Source: Defluviitaleaceae bacterium
GTDB taxonomy: Bacteria > Bacillota > Clostridia > Lachnospirales > WQUN01
Assembly: GCA_009783525.1 (NCBI GenBank)
Contig: WRDG01000095.1
Span: 1-8,168 of the forward strand
Length of the DNA stretch: 8,168 bases
Direction: 5' to 3'
Shown here: positions 1-6,160 of the stretch, in pieces
How the letters are laid out: the number at the start of each line of letters is the position of its first letter
How positions within the stretch are numbered: the first letter of the stretch is position 1
Program-made: the position numbers and the translations under genes
Notes under the pieces: model-generated
Seen by the model: the letters and a program-made list of their open reading frames with translations, nothing else
Databases searched by the model: none
What the model was told of the DNA's origin: nothing

Positions 1-348
1 AATCATGTTTTTTTCGTCAGTAATTTTTATGAGCAAATCGGCAAGCTTTTTTATTTCGGCATTTATACCGGTCATTTCGTCATTTGAAATATCGACCAAA
101 TTAATTGCGAATTTGCCGTTGTTCATTTCTTCTAATGTTTTAAACGAATTCAACAAAGGTTTATATACCGACCCGATTATTGCCGCCGATAAAACAAACA
201 GAACAATAATAAAAATTGCGGCGGCAACATATGTAATATTTTGAGAACCGTACATCCCGAGTATTGCCGCCGCTATTACTGCTGCAACAGACGTCACGGT
301 AAGCAGTGCCAACCTTCCGCGAAGCTTGCTTTTTCTTAAAAAATCCAT
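1..348 (-). CDS. N-terminal part of a two-helix membrane sensor with HAMP-like linker (chemoreceptor or sensor kinase), cut by window edge
   Basis: Only the first 116 residues are present; the frame runs off the left edge without a stop. The start is the ATG at 348-346, with a perfect GGAGGT ribosome site 6 bases upstream. The protein opens with a basic stretch (about residues 4-12, with K6, K8, R10, R12), then two hydrophobic segments at about 12-32 and 40-60 joined by a loop of only some 8 residues. After that comes a HAMP-like amphipathic region: Pro64 early, a Gly near 78, and a DEMTGI block at 90-95 where HAMP domains carry DExxxL. Such proteins pass signals to a methyl-accepting coiled coil or a histidine kinase core; that part is outside the window, so the class cannot be fixed. 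The short loop leaves no room for a periplasmic ligand domain. It is read in the same direction as the GH18 gene, 102 bases downstream of it. Confidence 0.7.
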   Translation of the reverse strand, partial: MDFLRKSKLRGRLALLTVTSVAAVIAAAILGMYGSQNITYVAAAIFIIVLFVLSAAIIGSVYKPLLNSFKTLEEMNNGKFAINLVDISNDEMTGINAEIKKLADLLIKITDEKNMI

Positions 349-354
349 TTTGTT

Positions 355-360
355 ACCTCC
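355..360 (-). promoter_or_regulatory. Ribosome binding site of the membrane sensor gene
   Basis: On the minus strand the sequence reads GGAGGT followed by a 6-base spacer and ATG. It fixes the start of the truncated gene at the left edge. Confidence 0.85.
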
Positions 361-450
361 GATATTTTATTTGCTTTAAAAATTTTTTATCAATCAGAGT
401 TTTAATAATAAATTGTTGGGTTACATTGCACGGCTTTTTTGCAACCGTTT

Positions 451-2106
451 TTAATTTAAGTTTTTATTAATAATTTCACGTGCCGCCTCGTTTTCGAAAC
501 CTCTGCGCCATCCGGCTATTCCCGCCAAATCATATTTTTTATATATTGATAATTTTGCTTCAATCGAACGCGGATCCTCAAGCCATAAACGATATTTGCC
601 TGTTTCGTCTTCGGAAATACATTCGCCGTAATACGAGCCGATAATTTCGTCCCATTCAAACAATGCTCCCCGCTGCTCCATAAATTCTTTCGCCGCGTCC
701 ATTCCGTAATGATGAGCAACTTTTACACTGTCGTTTTCAATCCAAATCCTGTTGTAAAAAGGAACTCCCATCAAGATTTTTTCTTTGGGGACTTCCAACA
801 ACATATCGGTTACGCCTTTTTCGACAAACCGCAGCGAAGCCACCGGCCCGGCTGCCGACGAACCCGAATAGTGTTCGTCATATGTCATCAAACAGATAAA
901 ATCAACAGTTAATCCTATCAAATCGCGTCTGTAAAAAGAAGACCACGGCGAAGGCACATACATGTCAACCGATAAAATTAAATTATTCTGCCTTGCGGCT
1001 ACGGCCAGCTCACGGATAAATTGAATATAGTATCCCGCGTCCGCTTCCCGAACATGTTCCAAATCTATATTGATCCCGTCAAAACCAAACTCTTCGGCTA
1101 AATTGCACAATTCAATTATTATTCTGCTTCGTGCGTTTGCATCGGTCAACAACGCGCTCGCATTTTCGCCGCTCGAATCCGCCAGCATTGGCCAAATTTG
1201 CATCCCGTAGGACCTGGCCCATTCAATATACTCATGGTTCGCACGCGAAACGAGCTTTTTTTCATTTGTGTCGAACGTAAACCATACAGGAGATATCACG
1301 TTAACACCCTCGGGAGCAGGCGTCTCTATGTTAAGTAATATATCCCACATCATGTTTATTTTTTCATGCGGCATTGAATAATTTATATCGGGCATTTCGT
1401 ATGACGGAGACAGCGAAGTTTGGTTTTTGATTAAAGATGTTTTTACATATCCCAACAATCCGTCCGATGTCCTGACGCGGGTAAACGATCCTTCCTGTTC
1501 ATACAGAAATATTTTTTCTCCGGGTATGGATTTTTTTGCAATCGGTGCTCTGTTTTCCGGTCTGTAGCGTATATCGGTTTCACCTTGCAGCTCGCCTGAA
1601 ATTTTTATTAACGCACGATCAGTCAATACTACCATGTTATAACCGTGAATATATTCGGCATCGAAACGATAGTTTTCGGAGACAAAACTCAAGCTTACAT
1701 ATGGCTGCCCGTTGATAATCCTGACGTCGCTGTTTTGTTTAAAACCACGTATATCGGTATCGCTTGATAAAAACAGTGTTTCGTCGTAAGCGTCCCAAAA
1801 AAGAAACGGGTCTATGCGGCTGCGGACAAACGAAACGGGCAAATATGCCGCGCCGTTTATTAACGCCGGAAGAAATTTTATATCGTCCGGCTTAAGCATT
1901 TCGTCTTCTATAATAATTCCGGTTATATTTGGGTCAAGCTCCGAATATATATGAAAATCAATTACCTGTCCGCTTTGCATAAACGGAAACGATAAAAACC
2001 GGCGGACGGCCATAATGCCGCCGCCGGTTAATATAAACAACGCCATTAGCAGCAAACTGAGACGTAAAACAGTTTTTCGTCGGCGAATCACTTTCTTGCG
2101 GTCCAT
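451..2106 (-). CDS. Membrane-anchored GH18 glycosidase with copper-amine-oxidase-like and SH3-like N-terminal domains
   Basis: This 551-residue protein is predicted to be anchored by one N-terminal helix (about 13-33, after the very basic MDRKKVIRRRK) with the rest outside the membrane. Residues about 75-165 hold two units resembling the copper amine oxidase N-terminal-like domain, each with an ING-x-x-Y signature (INGAAYLPVSFV at 83-94, INGQPYVSLSFV at 131-142). An SH3-like segment follows at about 168-228. The GH18 barrel covers about 245-548, with the catalytic strand DGINIDLE at 343-350 (Glu350 the presumed proton donor), LMTYDEH at 406-412, MGVPFYNR at 446-453 and GIAGWRRG at 529-536. 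In YaaH/SleL-type relatives the GH18 domain cleaves N-acetylglucosamine linkages in spore cortex or cell-wall peptidoglycan, so a wall or glycan hydrolase is likely, but the substrate is not shown. The middle acid of the usual DxxDxDxE motif is Asn346, as in other spore-type members. It starts 2 bases after the glgP stop with no clear ribosome site, which suggests translational coupling. Confidence 0.88.
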   Translation of the reverse strand: MDRKKVIRRRKTVLRLSLLLMALFILTGGGIMAVRRFLSFPFMQSGQVIDFHIYSELDPNITGIIIEDEMLKPDDIKFLPALINGAAYLPVSFVRSRIDPFLFWDAYDETLFLSSDTDIRGFKQNSDVRIINGQPYVSLSFVSENYRFDAEYIHGYNMVVLTDRALIKISGELQGETDIRYRPENRAPIAKKSIPGEKIFLYEQEGSFTRVRTSDGLLGYVKTSLIKNQTSLSPSYEMPDINYSMPHEKINMMWDILLNIETPAPEGVNVISPVWFTFDTNEKKLVSRANHEYIEWARSYGMQIWPMLADSSGENASALLTDANARSRIIIELCNLAEEFGFDGINIDLEHVREADAGYYIQFIRELAVAARQNNLILSVDMYVPSPWSSFYRRDLIGLTVDFICLMTYDEHYSGSSAAGPVASLRFVEKGVTDMLLEVPKEKILMGVPFYNRIWIENDSVKVAHHYGMDAAKEFMEQRGALFEWDEIIGSYYGECISEDETGKYRLWLEDPRSIEAKLSIYKKYDLAGIAGWRRGFENEAAREIINKNLN

Positions 2107-2108
2107 TA

Positions 2109-4574
2109 TTATTTAAACGCTACGGGTTTAATATTCCAAATTTCGTCAGCGTACTGACGTATGGTGCGGTCGCTGGAAAATTTTCCGCTGCCCGCCACGT
2201 TTCGTATGGACATTTCGTTCCATCGGGCGGCGTCTTTATACGCGTCGTTCACTTTTTGCTGAGCGGCTTTATAACTTTGGAAATCTTGCAGGACATAATA
2301 CTCGTCCGGCCTGGCTCCGCCGAATCCGTTAAGCATGGCGTCGTACAACTCGCGGAACAATTCGTTGTTGTCCCTTTCGAATGTCCCGTTGATAAGCGAA
2401 GTGAGTACATACCTGATATTAAAATCCATGTTGTATATATCCCACGGCGCGTACAGTCTGCTTTTTGTCAAAGCAAGCACTTCATCTGCGGTCATGCCGA
2501 ATATGAATATATTGTCGTCTCCCACTTCTTCGTGGATTTCAACGTTTGCTCCGTCCATCGTGCCAATTGTGACCGCGCCGTTTAACATAAATTTCATGTT
2601 TCCGGTTCCGGACGCTTCTTTGCCTGCCGTAGAAATTTGCTCGCTTACATCGGCCGCGGGAATTATGCGCTCAGCTTGCGACACGCGGTAATTTTCCATA
2701 AAAACAATTTTTATTCGGCCGTCAATGGTTCTGTCGTTGTTAACCACATTCGCAACAGACGTGATCAGTTTAATGATCAGTTTTGTCCGTTTGTAACTTG
2801 CGGCGGACTTGCCGCCAAATATGAATGTTCGCGGAACAATGTCGAGATTGGGAAGAAGCTTGAATGTGTTGTAAAGATCCATGATGTGAAAAATGTTTAA
2901 TAATTGCCGCTTGTACTCGTGCATGCGTTTAACTTGCACATCGAAAATCGAATCCGGGTCTACGTCTATGTCGTACATTGTTTTAATGTAATTTGAAAGG
3001 CTGGCTTTATTGCTTCTTTTTACCGTGCGGAATTCTTTTTGAAACGCTCCGTCCCCGGCTAGAGGCAGCAATTTTTTTAACTCGAATAAATCCGTAATCC
3101 AACCGTCGCCGATATTTTTGGTTATTAATGAAGACAAACCGGGATTGCTGTGAGCCAGCCATCTGCGCTGGGTAATGCCGTTTGTTTTGTTGTTAAACTT
3201 GTCGGGATATATTTCGTAAAAATCTTTTAGCTCCTGAGTTTTTAAAATATCGGTATGAATCGCAGCCACACCGTTTACCGAATGGCTGCCCGCAATCGCC
3301 AAATACGCCATGCGGACTTTGCCGTCCGCAATAATTGCCATATTGCGGATTTTTTCAGGTTTGTTACCGAACCATGAAGTCAACTTTTCGCAAAAACGTC
3401 TGTTAATTTCTTCAACGATCATGTAAATACGCGGCAGCAAGCGGCTGAATAAATCAATCGGCCATTTTTCAAGCGCTTCGGACATTATAGTATGGTTTGT
3501 GTATGCGCATGCTTTTTGCGTAATGCCCCAAGCTTCTTCCCACTCGACGTTGTAAACGTCAAGCAAAATTCTCATGAGCTCCGCAACGGCCAAAGTCGGA
3601 TGCGTATCGTTCAACTGGAACTGCACGAAATCCGAAAAACATGAAAAATCCTTTTGCCTGCTGATAAAACGCGCCGTCACACGCTGAAGTGTTGCCGAAA
3701 TAAAAAAATACTGCTGCTTAAGACGCAACTCTTTGCCTTCTATAAAATCGTCGGCCGGGTATAAAACTTCCGACAAGACGCTCGCCTGGTTGTCTTCTTC
3801 TACGGCTCTGCGGTAATCTCCCTGGTTAAACGACTGCAGGTCGAACTTGTCGATAGCTTCAGCGTCCCAAAGACGGAGTGTATTGACAATGCCCGTATTG
3901 TAACCTACTACCGGATAGTCGTACGGTACGGCTTTGACCGACTTATAACCTTCCAACACATAATGAAGATTACCCTGCCCGTCTTTTATCGAGTTGACTC
4001 GGCCGCCGAATTTTATCTCCATTGTGTATTCGTCGCGCCGCACGCCCCAAGGGTCGCCGTTTTTGAGCCAGTAGTCAGGTTTTTCTATTTGATAACCGTT
4101 TTCAATCCGCTGCTCAAACAATCCGTAGTTGTATCTTATACCGCAACCGTATGCGGGATAACCCAACGTGGTAAGCGAATCTAAAAAACACGCCGCCAAA
4201 CGTCCCAAGCCACCGTTGCCGAGACCCGGGTCGGCCTCCTGCTCTTCCATGTCCAAATAATCTGCGCCGAGCTCGTCCATCGCGTCGCCGACGGCGTCGC
4301 GCAGCATTAAATTTATAACCGCGTTGCCTAAAAAACGTCCCATCAAAAATTCCATCGAGAGGTAGTAAACCACTTTGACGTCTTCGCGCTCATAATTTTC
4401 ATGAGTGGCTATCCAAAGGTCAGAAATATAGTCTTTAACGGCAAACGCCAAAGCGTTGTACAACTGCTGCTTGGTTGCCGTTTCCGTCGTTTTCCGGTAT
4501 TGAACCTTAAGCAAATATTTTACCCTGCTTTTTATTTCGTCCCTGCTTGGGACCGCCGGTTTTTTTGCTTCCAT
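2109..4574 (-). CDS. glgP: Glycogen/starch phosphorylase
   Basis: This is a full-length GT35 alpha-glucan phosphorylase of 821 residues, normal for the family. It removes terminal glucose from glycogen or maltodextrin with phosphate, giving glucose-1-phosphate in the cytoplasm, using pyridoxal phosphate. Family blocks are intact: YYLSMEFLMGR at 70-80, DPGLGNGGLGRLAACFLDS at 115-133, QLNDTHP at 320-326, NGITQRRWL at 465-473, VQVKRMHEYKRQ at 546-557, and EASGTGNMKF at 653-662, whose Lys661 should bind the cofactor. The frame is open further upstream to an ATG at 4619. The ATG at 4574-4572 was chosen because AGGAGG lies 6 bases ahead of it and homology begins soon after; the extra 15 residues upstream do not resemble the family. 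The GH18 gene follows after 2 bases. No other glycogen gene is in the window. Residues of the allosteric sites were not assessed. Confidence 0.97.
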   Translation of the reverse strand: MEAKKPAVPSRDEIKSRVKYLLKVQYRKTTETATKQQLYNALAFAVKDYISDLWIATHENYEREDVKVVYYLSMEFLMGRFLGNAVINLMLRDAVGDAMDELGADYLDMEEQEADPGLGNGGLGRLAACFLDSLTTLGYPAYGCGIRYNYGLFEQRIENGYQIEKPDYWLKNGDPWGVRRDEYTMEIKFGGRVNSIKDGQGNLHYVLEGYKSVKAVPYDYPVVGYNTGIVNTLRLWDAEAIDKFDLQSFNQGDYRRAVEEDNQASVLSEVLYPADDFIEGKELRLKQQYFFISATLQRVTARFISRQKDFSCFSDFVQFQLNDTHPTLAVAELMRILLDVYNVEWEEAWGITQKACAYTNHTIMSEALEKWPIDLFSRLLPRIYMIVEEINRRFCEKLTSWFGNKPEKIRNMAIIADGKVRMAYLAIAGSHSVNGVAAIHTDILKTQELKDFYEIYPDKFNNKTNGITQRRWLAHSNPGLSSLITKNIGDGWITDLFELKKLLPLAGDGAFQKEFRTVKRSNKASLSNYIKTMYDIDVDPDSIFDVQVKRMHEYKRQLLNIFHIMDLYNTFKLLPNLDIVPRTFIFGGKSAASYKRTKLIIKLITSVANVVNNDRTIDGRIKIVFMENYRVSQAERIIPAADVSEQISTAGKEASGTGNMKFMLNGAVTIGTMDGANVEIHEEVGDDNIFIFGMTADEVLALTKSRLYAPWDIYNMDFNIRYVLTSLINGTFERDNNELFRELYDAMLNGFGGARPDEYYVLQDFQSYKAAQQKVNDAYKDAARWNEMSIRNVAGSGKFSSDRTIRQYADEIWNIKPVAFK

Positions 4575-4580
4575 AAATAA

Positions 4581-4586
4581 CCTCCT
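4581..4586 (-). promoter_or_regulatory. Ribosome binding site that sets the glgP start
   Basis: The minus strand reads AGGAGG, then a 6-base spacer TTATTT, then ATG at 4574. This near-perfect site lies inside the longer open frame that starts at 4619, so it argues for the shorter 821-residue protein. Confidence 0.88.
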
Positions 4587-4607
4587 CATGTGATTTTTTA
4601 ACTTAAG

Positions 4608-4630
4608 AAAAGCAAACAAACTTTGCTTTT
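4608..4630 (-). other. Inverted repeat (9-bp stem, 5-base loop) in the glgP leader
   Basis: AAAAGCAAA and TTTGCTTTT are perfect complements around a 5-base loop. The stem has only two G-C pairs, so it is weak. It lies 21 bases upstream of the glgP ribosome site. It could be a leader hairpin, a poor terminator for the upstream methyltransferase gene, or chance in AT-rich DNA. Confidence 0.5.
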
Positions 4631-4654
4631 GCTTACAAAAATAATTTTTATCGT

Positions 4655-4666
4655 CCGCTCACGCGG
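4655..4666 (-). other. Short GC-rich hairpin with GUGA tetraloop in the glgP leader
   Basis: The minus strand reads CCGC-GTGA-GCGG, a 4-bp all-GC stem closed by a GNRA-type tetraloop, standing out in an AT-rich gap. It lies just downstream of a candidate promoter and would be near the 5' end of the glgP transcript. No U tract follows directly on this strand. It matches no riboswitch class I recognise. Confidence 0.4.
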
Positions 4667-4682
4667 TCTCTTTTACTCCGAT

Positions 4683-4712
4683 ATTGTATATCATTTGCCG
4701 ATTGCATTACAA
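4683..4712 (-). promoter_or_regulatory. Candidate sigma-A promoter for glgP-GH18
   Basis: On the minus strand TTGTAA (4712-4707) and TACAAT (4688-4683) are separated by 18 bases, 4/6 and 5/6 matches to the housekeeping consensus. An alternative -10, TATACA, overlaps it with 16-base spacing. Transcription would begin near 4676 and give a leader of about 100 bases before glgP. The 144-base gap after the methyltransferase gene makes a separate promoter plausible. Confidence 0.45.
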
Positions 4713-4718
4713 ATAAAA

Positions 4719-5462
4719 TTATTTTTTACGCGCGGTATAGGTAAGCCTTACGCAGTCGGGACCGGGCTGTTTCGACTTATAAGAATCGAAAACATTGATA
4801 CGGTCGAAACCGGCTGCAGACAACAAATTAATTATTTCTTCTTTACTAAATGCATACTGTATATGCACTTCGGAAAAAGATTCGTATTTTGTTTTAAAGC
4901 TTATTTCGCATCTGTTTTGCTTTAACGCGGAGTCGTAATGATTTTTCCATCTATACTCTATCCCTTTATATTGCTGCGAAAAAAAATTGCCTGCCAAAAT
5001 ATTTTCATATGAATATTCTGATAGCACATCAAAAATAAATATCCCGCCCGTATTTAAAAATAAGGAAACGCGCTTTAACGTTTCGCTTAAGGCATTATAG
5101 CCGGGCAAATAATTCAACCCGTCGAAAACGCAGACGAACGCGTCGACAGTTCCGAACAAATCAAGTTCGCGCATGTCCTGGTTAACAAAAAGTATATTTT
5201 TTTTTCGTTTGACGGCTTTTTTTTTCGCTTCCGCAAGCATACTTTCCGAAATATCCAAACCGATTACGTCGTAACCCTTTTTTAAAAGCAGTAACGACAT
5301 ATTGCCCGTACCGCAGGCGATGTCTGCGACCACGGGCATTTTTTTTATTTTGCGCGGATATATTTCGCGCAGTTTTTTATCAATAAACGACGCCCAAGCT
5401 TTGTACGGGTTTTTTTCCATAAGCCTGTCATACAATCCGGCAAATTTATTATATCTGTCCAT
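4719..5462 (-). CDS. yqeM: Class I SAM-dependent methyltransferase, YqeM-like
   Basis: This 247-residue cytoplasmic protein has a class I methyltransferase fold. The glycine-rich SAM loop is VADIACGTGNMSLLLL at 45-60, the acidic end of strand 2 is Asp70 in VIGLDIS (66-72), QDMREL is at 95-100 and FDGLNYLPGYN is at 113-123. The N-terminus, with YNKFAGLYDRLMEKNPY at 4-20, matches what I recall of Bacillus YqeM (FAxxYDxLMxxxPY). The methyl acceptor of that family is not firmly known to me, so none is assigned. The frame is open to an ATG at 5501. I chose 5462 because GAGGA precedes it, because YqeM begins at the same place relative to the YD motif, and because a TATAAT box at 5519-5514 would put the transcript start after 5501's own ribosome-site region. 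The coding strand contains two runs of nine A within about 30 bases. The gene diverges from the YbxB-like gene. Confidence 0.85.
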   Translation of the reverse strand: MDRYNKFAGLYDRLMEKNPYKAWASFIDKKLREIYPRKIKKMPVVADIACGTGNMSLLLLKKGYDVIGLDISESMLAEAKKKAVKRKKNILFVNQDMRELDLFGTVDAFVCVFDGLNYLPGYNALSETLKRVSLFLNTGGIFIFDVLSEYSYENILAGNFFSQQYKGIEYRWKNHYDSALKQNRCEISFKTKYESFSEVHIQYAFSKEEIINLLSAAGFDRINVFDSYKSKQPGPDCVRLTYTARKK

Positions 5463-5466
5463 ATTG

Positions 5467-5471
5467 TCCTC
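5467..5471 (-). promoter_or_regulatory. Ribosome binding site supporting the YqeM-like start at 5462
   Basis: The minus strand reads GAGGA, then CAAT, then ATG at 5462. Spacing is slightly short but usable. The upstream ATG at 5501 has nothing comparable before it. Confidence 0.6.
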
Positions 5472-5495
5472 GAGATTTTTTTTAAACGCTTTTAT

Positions 5496-5523
5496 TTGCA
5501 TGGGCGTATATGTATTATATACA
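5496..5523 (+). promoter_or_regulatory. Weak candidate promoter for the YbxB-like / glycyl radical enzyme operon
   Basis: TTGCAT (5496-5501) and TATACA (5518-5523) are 16 bases apart, 3/6 and 4/6 matches to the housekeeping consensus. Transcripts would begin near 5530, just before the ribosome site at 5539. It overlaps the -10 box of the divergent gene, so the two promoters may compete. The sequence match is poor and the call rests mainly on position. Confidence 0.3.
5514..5519 (-). promoter_or_regulatory. Candidate -10 box for the YqeM-like gene
   Basis: A perfect TATAAT on the minus strand, with TG a few bases upstream, would start transcripts near 5507 and give a leader of about 45 bases before the ATG at 5462. 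No good -35 box is visible at 16-18 bases, and the region is AT-rich, so the match could be chance. Confidence 0.4.
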
Positions 5524-5538
5524 AATCAAAACAAAACG

Positions 5539-5545
5539 AAGGAAG
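5539..5545 (+). promoter_or_regulatory. Ribosome binding site pointing to a CTG start
   Basis: AAGGAAG is followed by six bases (AATAAT) and then CTG at 5552, in frame with the YbxB-like protein. It is the only ribosome-like site near any possible start: the ATG at 5510, the TTG at 5570 and the ATG at 5588 have none. Confidence 0.6.
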
Positions 5546-5551
5546 AATAAT

Positions 5552-6142
5552 CTGCACAGCCATTATTTTTTGCACGATCAAAATTTAATGTCGAAGCCCA
5601 AAAAATTTTTTTATGTTTACGGTGACAACGAATACGTTTTTTTTACCGACTCGGGAATTTTTTCAAAAAGCGGGATGGATGCCAACACGGATATTTTGCT
5701 GCGCAGTTTGGCAAAAGAAAAACCCGCGGGAAAATTTTTAGACTTGGGCTGCGGTTACGGATGCGTCGGAATTGTTTTGGCTAAGGCTTTTTGCCTTGAC
5801 GTAACGCAGGTTGACATAAACCCGGCGGCGGTCGCGCTGACTATAAAAAATTCGCTGGCTAACAATGTAAAAACAAAAGCCGTCGTATCGGACGGCTATT
5901 CAAACATAGCGGATTTTTTTGACGCAATAGCGTTAAACCCGCCAATTCACGCGGGCAAAACGGCCGTCCATTCGCTGTACAGCGGTTCTTATGATCATTT
6001 AAAAGACGGCGGTTTATTTTACGTTGTTATAAATAAAAAGCACGGAGCGGAAAGCACGAAAGAAAAATTAATTCAAGTATTCGCTAACTGCGAATCCATA
6101 TACAAAAAGAACGGCATCAGGGTGTTCAAATGCAAAAAATAA
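5552..6142 (+). CDS. ybxB: YbxB/RsmC-like class I methyltransferase (probable CTG start)
   Basis: This 196-residue protein belongs to the small-subunit-rRNA-methyltransferase-like (MTS/RsmC) group. Its SAM loop is DLGCGYG at 64-70, an acidic residue follows at Asp88 (VDIN), and NPPIHAGK at 129-136 is the NPP-type motif used for methylating exocyclic amino groups of bases. RsmC modifies a guanine of 16S rRNA; the target of the shorter YbxB type is inferred, not shown. The stretch FTDSGIFSKSGMD (31-43) resembles the same part of Bacillus YbxB, which is about 200 residues long. No ATG gives a convincing start. The ATG at 5510 lacks a ribosome site and adds a lysine- and arginine-rich tail; the ATG at 5588 removes conserved N-terminal residues. 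The CTG at 5552 has AAGGAAG at 6-base spacing and yields x-H-S-H-Y-F, close to the MSEHYY start of YbxB as I recall it. It is followed after 18 bases by the glycyl radical enzyme gene. Confidence 0.85.
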   Translation: MHSHYFLHDQNLMSKPKKFFYVYGDNEYVFFTDSGIFSKSGMDANTDILLRSLAKEKPAGKFLDLGCGYGCVGIVLAKAFCLDVTQVDINPAAVALTIKNSLANNVKTKAVVSDGYSNIADFFDAIALNPPIHAGKTAVHSLYSGSYDHLKDGGLFYVVINKKHGAESTKEKLIQVFANCESIYKKNGIRVFKCKK

Positions 6143-6147
6143 ACGGC

Positions 6148-6152
6148 GGGAG
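6148..6152 (+). promoter_or_regulatory. Ribosome binding site of the glycyl radical enzyme gene
   Basis: GGGAG is followed by an 8-base spacer and ATG at 6161. An in-frame stop (6140-6142, that of the preceding gene) rules out any start further upstream. Confidence 0.7.
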
Positions 6153-6160
6153 CAAAACAA

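Noticed and set aside
5..244. A 79-codon plus-strand frame opposite the membrane sensor gene
   Set aside because: The minus strand encodes a coherent membrane protein with a perfect ribosome site; the plus-strand frame is its hydrophobic shadow.
364..393. Possible promoter for the sensor gene (TTGATA, 18 bases, TAAAAT on the minus strand)
   Set aside because: Transcription would begin near 357, inside the ribosome site at 355-360, which would remove it. The match is likely chance in AT-rich DNA.
426..444. Small inverted repeat (TTGCA and TGCAA) just after the GH18 stop, considered as a terminator
   Set aside because: The stem is only 5 bp and no U tract follows on the minus strand, so it does not qualify as an intrinsic terminator.
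4575..4619. Extending glgP to the upstream ATG at 4619
   Set aside because: The 15 extra residues span the strong ribosome site at 4581-4586 and do not look like phosphorylase sequence; the ATG at 4574 has ideal spacing.
5463..5501. Extending the YqeM-like gene to the ATG at 5501
   Set aside because: No ribosome site precedes it, and the additional 13 residues lie upstream of where the family begins.
5510..5551. Starting the YbxB-like gene at the ATG at 5510
   Set aside because: No ribosome site precedes it, the added residues are a lysine/arginine-rich tail not expected for the family, and a promoter in the gap would start transcription downstream of it.
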